Source: Phlebotomus papatasi
Taxonomy: Eukaryota; Arthropoda; Insecta; Diptera; Psychodidae
Assembly (NCBI RefSeq): GCF_024763615.1
Contig: NC_077222.1
Coordinates: forward strand, 992,001 to 1,056,000
Length of the DNA stretch: 64,000 nucleotides
Direction: 5' to 3'
Shown: positions 1 to 11,800 of the stretch, piece after piece
Layout of the letters: each line of letters opens with the position of its first letter
Position numbering within the stretch: the stretch's first letter is position 1
The notes under the pieces: model-generated
What the model saw: only the letters and a program-made list of their open reading frames with translations
The model's database searches: none
Told to the model about the DNA's origin: nothing
Program-made: the position numbers and the translations under genes

Positions 1-290
1 GTTCGTAAAATTTTGTCATTTGTTCGTAAATGTTCGTAAAATGTTCGACAGGAAAACAAACATTTACGAACAATTGACAAAATTTTACGAACATTTTTTG
101 TTTGTTTACGAACATTTACGAAGAAATGTTTGTAAAATGTTTGTTTGTCATCATATTACGAACAATGTGTGTAAAAAAGGTACAAACTTTTACGAACATG
201 TTTGTGGGTTATACGATTCACGAGCATTTTGTAACTCCCCCATAGTAATTCACAAACATTTACGAACAATTTTACAAAGTATTTTTTTGT
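1..290. repeat. Foldback and cluster of TTCGTAAA / TTTACGAA words
   Basis: Positions 1-36 and 57-92 are inverted copies of each other (34 of 36 match) around a 20-base loop, so 1-92 can fold into a long hairpin. The word GTTCGTAAA and its complement TTTACGAAC recur up to about 270. The left arm begins at the window edge, so the element may extend further left. It looks like the end of a foldback or MITE-type element; no TIR or TSD pair can be defined here. Confidence 0.6.
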
Positions 291-299
291 GTGTATAGA

Positions 300-786
300 A
301 AAACGTATTTTCTTACTTTTCTTCATTGGATAAATTGTTTATTAATTTTCTTTAACATTAAGAGGCGCTTTTATAAATTGTGAACCTACTTCTTTACCGT
401 TTGTGCATGATTTATTTAATAATTAATAATTTGTATAAAAAATATAATTGCTATACAAAAACTTTTAAAGAATTTTTCCGACGCTTTATCCTGGAGGCTA
501 TGTAACCACCAATAAAACGGAAATGAACGTTGAAAACTATACGATTTTAATTTCAATTAAATTGTATTCTAAAATATTTTTTGATGAACAAACCCATTTA
601 TCTAATTATTATTATATTTTTTAATCTTTTATAAGCCTACAAGAAATATTCTGATCTGAAAAGGAACTTTAAACTTAAAACTATTATCAAAAGGATTAAA
701 TAAATCCAAGTTGCAAAAAGGCTCTGAGAAATTCATTCAAAAAAAATTAATACAGTTTACATTTTTACGCAGACTTGACATTTAAC
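300..786. other. AT-rich non-coding stretch
   Basis: Low-complexity AT-rich DNA. I see no gene, repeat family or regulatory motif in it. Confidence 0.5.
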
Positions 787-790
787 TTAA

Positions 791-1235
791 CCCTTTAACG
801 ACGAGACACTTTTCACGGACTGAAAATCAACAATAAAAATTAAACTGGGAAACATAATCAATGATAAGTCTTACATCTAACCTTGGAAAGTTCAACAGAG
901 TCTGATTCGGTGTATTTTGTGCTTCTATGAACGATTGGGACAAAAATATCCCAAAAATTTAAGATTTTTTTCTGACAATACCATTGAATAATATTTTTCG
1001 CTTTAATGAAAAATATTACGTATAAGTATTGTAGTTTTTATTGCCAAAAGGGTTTTGCTTACAAAATTTGAAAGTATAAAAAATAAATAAAATCAATTAT
1101 GAATTTGAGAATTTAAAAATTCGCCATTTTTGAGCTTAAATATTTACATACGATATAAGAAAAAAAATAACTTTAGGTAGTCAGGAAAAATTATTTTCTT
1201 TATGGGACACCGGTGTTCTAATCGTCCTTAAAGGG
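791..1235. mobile_element. piggyBac-like MITE with TTAA flanks
   Basis: The 445-bp element starts CCCTTTAACGACGA and ends with the inverse of CCCTTTAAGGACGA (13 of 14 match). It is flanked on both sides by TTAA (787-790 and 1236-1239). A TTAA target and a CCC terminus are the hallmark of the piggyBac superfamily. No transposase is present, so it is non-autonomous. A 138-bp relative with the same termini lies at 43905-44042. Confidence 0.75.
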
Positions 1236-1663
1236 TTAAACTATTTAAAAAATATTTATGTTTGATAAATCAAGAAAGTTCCAGCATCAACCCCGAGCTT
1301 ATTCTCTTATACCTTCTCAACTCTAGCCCGAATGCACTTTTAGGTTGTAAATCCCTGGTTTAGAGGATGAAAGACATGGCCAAAGTGCGCAAAAAGAACC
1401 CCCAAAAAGTCCATCGTGAGTGGTGTGAAAGAGCTTTTTTCCACGCTGAGTGCTTTGGCTCTCTCTCTCATCCTGCGCACAACTGAAACCATTTGAATTT
1501 GAAGATAGTTCTGAGCGTGATGATGTTGAAGTTAGAACGAGATAAATGGTATTGGGCGGAGCTAAGGAATTCTCGTGGAAGATGGAGTGAGATAGAGTGC
1601 TTTTACTATGAATGAGGGAGCTTTCGACCACTGGCACTTAAACTTTAATCTGCTGGAAAAGCT

Positions 1664-1698
1664 TTCAGTCGTTTAAAAATCTTGGTAGCTCTGGGAGA
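1664..1698 (+). promoter_or_regulatory. Candidate initiator plus DPE
   Basis: TTTCAGTC at 1664-1671 contains the insect initiator consensus TCAGTY, with A+1 at 1667. At +28 to +32 lies GGAGA, which matches the downstream promoter element RGWYV at four of five positions. Drosophila Hox promoters are commonly TATA-less with an initiator and DPE. A transcript starting here would have a leader of about 720 bases. Chance matches are likely in 1 kb, so this is only a candidate. Confidence 0.25.
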
Positions 1699-2286
1699 AA
1701 TAGAATAAAAAAATTGTTTAAACTTTCTCGTAATTTTTAAAAGCTCCCGTAGGACTTTCTAGAGACTGCCATAGGATTTTCCAAAGATTTTCCCAAGGCA
1801 AAGTCCCTCGATAAAGCGGATGTTTTGATCAAGAATGACTGTCAAAAGTACCAGAATGGTTGTATTGTGGGCGGTTTGTGAGTTCTTCAGCAACGTCTCT
1901 TTCCCACCAACAGCCCAAGCAGCATAAATATGGAAAGTGCAAGAGGGAGCTCCTCGTGCCGCTTGAGAAGTCTTCGAAATGGGAGGAGTCAAAATCAATG
2001 GGTATTTTAGTGTAATTGAAACAACAATCTCAACCAACAATCCACTTAGCTTTTTGTTGCAGCCGCCGTGTTTGTGTTGTGCTTCACAACAATAGACAAT
2101 CTCATGAGAAACGGACGTGCTTCGGGAGTGCTTATTCTTAAGATAGTTATGCAAGAGTGTCACGAGAATTTTAAGTGAGTCCAAACTTGTGTCTTGTGAA
2201 AAGATGTGCAGAGTGATTCTGGAGAAAGTTCCAAAGTGCTGGGATTACCGAAAGTGTCGAAGGGATAAAAATTGAAAAAAAAAGTT

Positions 2287-2378
2287 ATGAATAGTGTTAA
2301 CAATAGATGGTGCTCTTTAAACATCACTGAGTGATTGGAAGAGACAGACAAAAAAAAATAATGGACATTGTCGTGTAG
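2287..2378 (+). other. Three short upstream ORFs in the Dfd leader
   Basis: Three ATG-initiated mini-ORFs precede the Dfd start: 2287-2334 (15 codons plus stop), 2307-2330 (7 codons, overlapping the first in another frame) and 2361-2378 (encodes MDIVV, stop six bases before the Dfd ATG). The last has a good context (ATAATGG). If the leader contains them, ribosomes would have to reinitiate or leak past them to make Dfd. Confidence 0.5.
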
Positions 2379-2384
2379 TGAAAG

Positions 2385-2838
2385 ATGAGTTCATTCCTGA
2401 TGGGTTACCCACATCATATTCAGAGCCCCATGGGCACAACAATTGAACCAAAGTTCCCACCAAACGAAGAGTACCATCATCATCATCATCACAATGGCTA
2501 TGCGTCCATGGGGACGCCGGCTGTCCAGAACACCAGCGACTATCTGCACCATCAGAACAATTCGCTGCACCAGAACTCGGGTAACTTCAACTATGCCCAG
2601 AGCATCGGTGGGCACTTCTATCACCATCACCATGGCTATGGGGCATCACCGGCCCAAATGCCTACTGCCCAGAGCAATTCCTATTCCCCGGCGGCCGGTG
2701 CTCCCGTCACATCCGGTGGCGGCTACTACGGAGGCTACTATGGCACCTCCACCCCAAGCCACCATCAAATGATGGATCTTCCCATTCAGTGCCCCAACAC
2801 AGAGCCCACCAATACTGCTCTGGGCCTTCAGGAACTCG
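2385..2838 (+). CDS. Dfd: Dfd coding exon 1
   Basis: It encodes residues 1-151 plus the first base of codon 152. The start MSSFLMGYPHHIQSPM matches the Dfd family signature. His runs (HHHHHH near 32, HHHH near 79), Gly/Tyr-rich GGYYGGYYG and the conserved HQMMDLPIQC...NTALGLQELG follow. The donor is G|GTAATT at 2839; reading on past it gives a short unrelated tail and a stop at about 2880. Confidence 0.96.
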
Positions 2839-5800
2839 GTAATTACTGGTGCAATACATTAAGGGTATTGTTTTTGTCATAAACTGGCAGAAATAATGAA
2901 TGTTCATTACAAAAAACAGTTCCTGGGGAATATTCGTTATAAGGTGGCCAAGACCAGTAGTCGATATCTTTAACCGTTTGGTCTTCAAGCTGATAGAAGT
3001 CAGATGAAAATTCATAACTTCAAGTAACAAAAAAAATTTGAAACAGTGATATTATTGTCCAAATTATGGCAAAGGGAAAATAAAGGGCTTTTCATTCTAA
3101 CTGCAACAATTTTAGATGCTATGTAAATTAGACCCATTTTTGTAAAGATTTAGGTTTATTACTGGCCATAATTAGATATTTTACTGCTCATTTTAAATTT
3201 TTTACTGCCCAGTTTGATTTTTTACAGCTCGTTTGGTTTTTGCTTTTCTGAAACCCGGAATTGCACAATGAGGATTCTAAATATTTATACTACCCTATTT
3301 ATTTCCCCACTCTAGTAGGGAAAAGCTTTCAGTTTTCGCACATACTCTGGCTTCGAATACTTCATATTTTTCCCATATTCCTTTAATGAATTTAATCTAA
3401 TCTTTTCAGGAAATGTGCAACTTAAGACTAGCTATTAAAATATATTGCCATTGTTTGATCAGATTTTATAAAGGAATAAGGGAAAGTGCCCATGTTTTGC
3501 ACGGTCCCTAGCTTCATAATGACTAAATTTTTCCTATATTTCTGGATAAATGAGACTACGCAATATATTTTAAAAAGAGGACACTTTTCCCTAGTTTTCA
3601 AAAAAAAAAATGGTGCGATGAGTCATATTTATTGAAAAACATAAGAAAAAATTAGTCAATATGAAGTTTGGGATCGTGCAAAGTATGGGCACTTTCCCCT
3701 ATGGGAAAAGTATGAATTGTTCGAAGCCAGAATGTATGCGAATCTAAAACCTGTCCGTTGTTACACACAGTCCAATAGCTTAAAAGTAATTTACACTATT
3801 GAAGTTATTGAAGTTCAATTGTGAAAACGGTTCTCTTATTACGAAATCTAACAATATTATTTCGATGACTTCGGGGATTATTTAAAACTTTTTTAATATG
3901 TATTAGTATTTTAAAAATGAAGTGAATTTTATGTGTAGGGGATTAGCATTTTCATAATAAAACTAAATAGGTAGGAATTTTCGAACTTTGATAATGCAAA
4001 AAAACCAATACTATAGAAATGACGGTTCATATTCGTATATAACTTAAATTCGATAAATTTTATAATTAATTTGTTTAGTGTAAATCTTAATTTTATCCGG
4101 AAACTACTTGGAATGTCTAAAGAAAATTCCTAATGATTTTTAAATTATTAGTAATTTATAAAAATTATTTAAAATAGTCTCCCTTCGAACGTTCATGCAT
4201 TCGAATAATGTGAATTTCTTTTATTTCTCCTAAGAAACTTACACATAATTATCTATAATTGACAAAGCTAACTAATATTTAATAGAAATGTGTAAGTCTC
4301 TTAGGAAAACTAAAAGAAAATTCACATTATTCGAAGGCATGAACGTTCGATAGAAGAGTATTTCCCCTAATGTGTCAAATTCATTAAAAACATATTTAAA
4401 AAATGAGTTGTTCGAAGCTTGAGTCGTCCGAAGGTAGCGGGCTTTCCCCTCTACAATCATTGCAGTTCTTCGTATTTTTTCGACTATATTTTTTCACATA
4501 GGAGAATATGGGACAGATTCACACAGTTCAATTTTTTCAAGATTCTTTAACCAAATGTGTTTGACCTGAAATTATGCTAACTAAAATATTTAATTCGATT
4601 CCTTTAATTGATTAGGAGAAAGACGCAATATTTCCAACAGGTTGCATATAAGAACCAATAGGTTAACTTTAAAGTGTAATATTTTTTATGAAAATTGAAG
4701 ATTTTTGCTAATACTTTTTTAAAAATGTTGCTTGAAACAAAGGAAGGTGGATCATGTGTATTTTGTTTTAATTCTTTATGCTTTAAAAAAAGTATTGTAA
4801 TCGTTAAATATCTTACAACAAGAATTTGAGCTTTCTGAACTGTTTTAGGCTGTTTCTATGTCATCTTTTTCGTCAAGACGATGCCTTTTTGATTCCTTGA
4901 GCATTTAGCAACAAAAAATGAAAAAAAAAATAAAGTGTGTGAAATTTTGTGTAATAAAACAAGTGGTCGGTATTAGACACATAACCTCAATAGTTATCAA
5001 CTAATAAAATATCAATCATTACATAAAATAAAGTTCCTTTACAAGATATATAAAATTAATCACATTAAAAAGCCAATTTAATGAATATTTAACAATATTA
5101 TTTAAAAACATCGAAGGAAAAGTTACTTGTGCTTAACTGAGATTGAAACAGAATGAATTTCTTTCGTATTTTCTTCGTAAAACTCTTTAAAATTCGATAT
5201 TTTGAATTTTCTTTCAAAATGTGTTAAAAATTCAATGAATTTTGTATTAAAAATATTTTAAAGAAAATAAAAATTGAGTAGGAAAACACAATTTATTAAA
5301 TATTTCAATATATTTTTTGTAATTTTAATCAATTCTTTCGCAGTGTCGGAAATAATTGTCTCATTCTATTCTAATATTATAATAAATTTTCCAGTCATGA
5401 ATGATTTAAACTCCTCCACCTTCCCCTATTTGACTGAATAAAGTAGTATCACTTATTTAACTAATTAATTTTTATTCATTGTTTATTGAATTAAATCAAA
5501 TGCTTTTAATATCTGAAACCGATTAGACAAAGTCTATATTAAAATCATTATTTATTTTTTTTTTTTTATATTTATTATCTGTATCTGGAACATGCAGCTT
5601 TTAAAATCGAAAAAAGCTTAAATAGCTTTTAGTACTAAAGAAAAATGTGTACTCCGGGTGCACCATTAATTTCATTTAAATTTGATTATTAATTAAATTA
5701 TTACTAAAGCTTCTAAAAAATATATCATTATTTACTTCGTAATATCAAGAAAACGGCTTCATAAATTTCATAAACTAATATTTCCATGAAATAATAAAGT

Positions 5801-8800
5801 ATACATTGGAACAGGTCCCGCAGCCTCTCAAGACAAGCCCCAAGATTATGGTGTTCTTAGCAATTTTCTAATCATAGAAGAATGACATGGAATCCAGTTC
5901 TATCTCTCTGATGATGAGTTCCGCTTTGAAGAAATTCTAAATACGCGCAATGATGTCATTTATTTCTTGTTGAATATGGGAAAAAATAGAAATATTCTCT
6001 AAACACGGAGAAAAATACGATTCTGAATCAAAGTTCAGCACTTAATCGAGAAAATTGATCTTCAATGACATTCACTTTGTTGGCACAGCTTTTTTATTTA
6101 CATTCCTAATGGTTATTGACTTGGCAGTGAATGTCAATAAAGTTTTGTTATTGATAGGGCTGCACAATTTCGGCAGCTTTGTGTTATTAAAGGAAAATTA
6201 GTGGTTAACGTAATGTGGTTAGTAATTTTACGTCGTCGAAAAACAAAACAAAAGTGTTAAAGCTTTCTTAAAGACACTGAATGCTTTTAAAAATGATTTA
6301 TGCTTCGAAAATAGGTTTTTGCGGTGTATCAAAAAATTGTTTTAAAATATTATATAAAATCTATATCTTTGTTATGGCAATGCTAAAACAATAAGGAAAA
6401 TTTTTGCCTTTAAAAAAAATTAAGTACAACTGAAGGGATATTTGTATTTTTTAAGTTAAAAATGGATAGTTTTTTTTGTTGTTTGTTTATTAAGAATGGT
6501 ATTTTATGAATTTAGTAGAGTTCATTATCCCTTTTTGGCTGATTTACTTAAATATAAAATTAGTTTTCGTATAGCTTTCTTTTATTTTTTTTTTTACAAA
6601 AAAGGTGAAATATTTTATGTAGATTTTAAAATATTAATAAAATTATATAACAAATGCACGTATATGTAATTGTACTGCACATATTTGAGTCATTAAAACA
6701 TGTTTTCTTTATATTTTCTCTTCTAATTTATAAAATTTAAGAAATAATAAATGTTGATAACGAGAATTAAACTAACAACAGATGTCCTAATAAACGGTGA
6801 GTTATGGAAATACGTTAGTTCAAGGCGTCTTTATATCTGGCATAAATTTAAAAGTTGACACGATCATATAAGTTCATAATGGCGAAAAGTTCTTATTGTA
6901 CCCTAAATGAATCACACTCAAATTTAATCCGGAAACAGGTGTATGCTCTTTAGATTTTTTAGAGTACAATCGTTGTAATTTTACTGCTCGAACCTCGAAC
7001 TCCACATTTTTAATATATCTTCTCTTTTCAAGTATTTTTTTTATATAATTATCTAATAATTTCGATAAAAATTAATTTATGGTTATTATAGGAATTTGCT
7101 CGTCGGTATGATTCTGTCTTAAATTATACAAAAATAATAAAGCCTAATTTTTTTTTCAATTTTTGGCACGATCCACATCTCATTTTTCCTTTTTTGTCTA
7201 AGCTAAATTTTGCAATAAAAAGAGTGCTTGAAATTATACCCGGTTCCGGAACATTCAATTGAACGTGCAAATGGTCAATTTTGCATAATGAATTCGTCAG
7301 GGAGTATTATCGTAATTAATCAAGACAGTATCTCATCGTGAATTTTGCAATCTCACGTTGCCAATCGTGCACAATTAATTGCCCAGACACTGAAGCTTTT
7401 TCTAAGAGCTTTCGGGGAAACTTGAAAGTTGGCAAAAGACTCATCGATGGACTGCAATTTAAATGCTTTGCAAATTGCGTCAGATATTCTTGGTTTTTTT
7501 CCCGTCGGCTGCGATTATTCTAAGAAGATTGAAGTTCGCACAGGTTTAATGAATAATTCATGATCTTGAGTTGAGGATGTGGATAGTCTGTGAGAAAATG
7601 TTGGGAAGGAATTCCAGGGAGTGGACAAATCATGCTGGAATGTCAAAGATATACCCCTGAGGGATTGATTTTGCATGTTGTTGATGTCTTGGCAGGTCTG
7701 AGACTTGAGCGACGAATCGAGGAAGCTGTTCCCGCTGGCCAGCAACTCCAGGAATTGGGAATGCGACTGAGGTGTGATGACACAAGTTCTGAGCACGTAA
7801 GTTGACATTCAAAGAGTCATTAGGTGCACTGAAGGTGCATCGTTAGAGCAATTAGGCGCCAAGGTTTCAATGGGCAATCAATCACTGTAGGATGACCTTC
7901 TCGATGAGGATCGCCTGATGCTGGATAGATCACCAGACGAGATGGGTTCTCATGGGAATGACATGGATGATCTGGGGGATTCGGATTCAGAGGCAGGTGA
8001 TGATGCCAATGAAACCACAACGGATGGCGAAAGAATCATCTATCCATGGATGAAGAAGATTCATGTTGCTGGAGTTGGTGAGTTCACACAGAAATTTTTG
8101 CACAGTGATTTAGAAGACCCCTTCCTGACCACAGAAATTCCACCCTATTTGACCCTTGACCACCTCCACAAATCTGTGGGTGGCCTCGAATTCTTTCACT
8201 ATCCGGGCATGGAAGCCAGTAAAAGTCTGAAAGACAGGCAGCTGCTTTGTGTCCACCCACACGAAATTCCCCCCAAAACAATCAACTGAACTCATTCCGT
8301 CGTGCCGAGAAATTACCAGAATCTTATCGTGCGTGGTCAGAGTTGAATGGACCACACTCATTGTCTTGGGCCAGTTTTCAGACTCTCCCATTTTTCAATC
8401 TCCACAATCTTTACAAGCTTTCTCGAGGAGCCTGTTCAGATATCTCTAAAATGTCTAAGAATATTTACTGACATGTTTTTGAATCGAGATTGAAGGTATT
8501 TCTTTTGAAAACGAAGTTTAATAGCAAATAGTTAAGCACGGTTCAAAAAAATGCAGGAAAGAATATTTTATGTGATTAAAAAATTTATGCTACAAACAAA
8601 ATATGAAATTGAACTCATTTGAGAACATTGATACATCACAAAAATTGTGAATAAGATCCATAGTAAACTTCAATCTTTCATTAGGGGAACGTGGGGCAGA
8701 GCACTTTTAAGATAAAAGAAATCTAGGATTTGAATTTTTTCCGAAGGTAACCCATCGTCCTAAATATTTGGAGTTTTAAGAGACACAATAAAAAAATATT

Positions 8801-11800
8801 TAAAATAAAAAATACTGAAATTTTGATTCCTCTTTTAAAATTATTTTTCTAACAAGAGTTATTAATTTTGACCAACAAATTTTTCAAAATTTATGCAGTA
8901 GAGGGATGTGGGGCTACTTTGAATACTGGGGCTACATTGAAATACGATTTTTCGTATATTTTTAAAGGAAGCTGGGTCATACCATAATTTAATTAGATCT
9001 AGTAATCTTTAATTTATCTAAATTGCATTATGCTAAAGCCCAGTTTTCTTCAGAAATATGCGAAAAAATCGTAAAGCAATGTAGTCCCACAGCTCAAGGT
9101 AGCCCTACTTCCCTCTAAGGGTTTTCAGAATACAATGCTGTCTCTCTATATGCACAGCTTATGTGTCGGTTACATTCAAAATCAATTTGTGTACATTTTG
9201 ACAAAAAAAATAAAGAAAATTATTTTCTTGGTAACTAATTCTAGAACAATAAAAAATAATAATTTATTAAAAGAAAGAATGAAACCGTTGGGAATTTCAA
9301 AAAAAAAGTTGTACATATTCAGAGAGAACTGTCAAAAAAAGTACCCAAACTGTGCATATAGAGAGACAGCACTGCAATTTGTATCTTCGGACAACGAATC
9401 TATTGTGTGTTTTATGATTTTTGCAATTGACCAATATTAAATGTAATCAGCAAAATATCAAATTTTATTCAGGAAAAATTCTTAAAAACCAATTACTTTT
9501 ATATCATAATCGAAATTTAAGATGATTGCAAATTTTCAAGTTCTAAATTGCATCCTGCGCAAATTTGACTTTTGCTAATTAAATTTAATTTTAACTACAT
9601 ATTTCTGCAGTGATAGAGTTTTTCCTACGGAAATACTTTAACCTAAAATGACCACTTGGGGTAAAAAGTAACAGACGGATAGGATGAGATAAAATATGAG
9701 AAAAGCTTGCACCATCTATTTGACTGTCTAGGTTTCCAGTAGGGGAATTCTGTAACAGTATGACAATGTCATATGATAAATTTTCGTTGTATATTCGGGA
9801 GTAAAAAACATTAAAACCTTAGTGACCATAAAATCACCATTACTAGGAACTCTATGAAGCTTTTAGTAACCGATATGAAATTGATTTTTAATTAGTCTTT
9901 CCAGAGTACAAAATAATTTTTAATATTGTTATACAGTGCCCGCTTTCTAATCCGGATCGTCGTAATCCGGACAAGTTCACGACGGTTACATTTAAAATAC
10001 TTTTGAGGTTATGTATGCATGTGTGTTCAGTAATGAAAAGGAATTATCCTGTGAAGTTTTTGTTGAATAAATGAAGTATAATAGCATAGACTTCTCCAAT
10101 TATGTCTTTTTAATCTTCTATAAAACTTTTATTCTAATTCTACAATAAAAACCTTGTATTATATTTTCGAGACGTTGAACAAATTCAAAAAATCCATCCG
10201 GATTACGAAGCGGACATCTGTCATTTTGTCTCCCAATCATCCGGATTACAAAGCGAGCACTGTATAACATTTTCATACTGTTACATAATTCCCCTACAGG
10301 TTTCCTTTTCTGCCTTTTGCGAACCAGTGAAAAGAATTTTCTTACACATAGAGATATTTCAATTAAAGAAATTATTTCTAAAAATAAATTTCTTGCGGAA
10401 TTAGAGCAGATTTATCTCATTTTGCAAATTTTTTTTACAAAATTTTACTATTAAAATTCAAAAATTTTCTTAAATTGACTTTAGAAGACAACTTGTTTTT
10501 TCAGAAAAATAGAATTGAATATATAAATTGTGAAAATAGAATTTCCTGACCACACTTTTCAGAAATAAATACTTATTTAGTATTTTGTTTCTAAGATCAA
10601 CACAGAAGGTTTATAAAATTGATCTTATAAAACTTGTAAAATCAATCTAGAATAAACCAGAATTTATAGAATTCTTTTAGACAGCTTTAAAAGATATATT
10701 CTTAAATCAAGTAATCTTATTTTATGTAATTGTTAAAAATATTGCTGAAAAAGGAAAAAAATTCTTGGAGGAAAATTTCAAAATACGTTTCTTTACTCAA
10801 CAAAGTTGTAGTGAAATAATGATAATAATAATAATAATAATATTATAATAATATAATAATCAATTCCTTCTCAAAATATGTCAATTGGATATTTTTTTAC
10901 ATTTAAGATAGTCTGTTATAAAGTGAGTAAAAATGCCACAAATTTACTTATATTGGGGAAAGTGTGCTACCTTCGGATGACTGAAGCTTCGGACAATTCA
11001 ATTTTTTTCTCGATGTTCCTTAAAGATTTCACCCATAGCTTTTTCTGAAAATTTGAGGCATTAGACCACATATTGAAATATAATAATATTATAATGGGCC
11101 AAATTAATTTATAACAGATTGAAAAAATGATTTGTGCGAAGCATAAATCGTCCGAAGGTAGCGCGCTTTCCCCTATCTGTCAATATTAGTATCATCATTT
11201 TTCATACGTTCCATAATTTCTTAAAAATTAATCGAAAAACATATTTCTCTTTGAAACAGAAGCAATCGTTTTTCAAATATTCGTATATACAAGAATAAAA
11301 CACTGATTTTATCTCATTTTGCCCCACATTTCCCTATGTTAGACAAATCTTGTTAATTCAGTTATTAATATAGTCTGATGGGTATTATTTTTGTACTTAT
11401 TATTTTTTACTAAATTTGTTATTATTATTGTCTTAAGTTGTCATATAATTAATACGTAAATGTAAATCATTTTAAATATTCTCTTATCCATATAATTACA
11501 AAATATTCCACAATCACAGTCTGTTTCAAGAGAATAAAATCTTGATCTTCCAAAACACTTAAAGAAGCTACAATTGAAATTCTTTCATTTAAAAAATCCA
11601 TTAGATCTCGTGACAATTACATTAAAAATTCTATACAGATGACTCTTGTTCTCAGTTTCACCTGAAGAATTCTTACAATGCCATTCTTATGAGATTCATC
11701 ATGCTTTCACTACCCAATGTCATGGCTTCAACGATACTCTGAATCTATTTACATTGATGAGATTTTTTGAATTGAATTGATTGTCTCTGGAAGTCCACCT

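Larger units (their letters stand above)
1300..2384 (+). promoter_or_regulatory. Dfd: Probable Dfd promoter and 5' leader
   Basis: This kilobase is clearly less AT-rich than the DNA to its left and lacks dispersed repeats, as expected for the proximal promoter and 5' UTR of the gene starting at 2385. It holds a CT run (CTCTCTCTC, 1460-1468), which is a GAGA-factor type site on the other strand, an initiator candidate near 1667 and three short upstream ORFs. Open frames on the - strand resemble no protein I know. The transcription start is inferred, not seen. Confidence 0.5.
2839..7695 (+). other. Dfd: Dfd intron 1 (4857 bp)
   Basis: GT-AG intron between GTAATT (2839) and the acceptor at 7694-7695. 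The first third (2960-4450) is a patchwork of inverted-repeat elements described separately, the middle is AT-rich, and the last 500 bases are more complex. Confidence 0.93.

Noticed and set aside
2443..2772. A 109-residue + strand frame overlapping Dfd exon 1
   Set aside because: Out-of-frame reading of His- and Gln-codon repeats; the Dfd frame explains the sequence.
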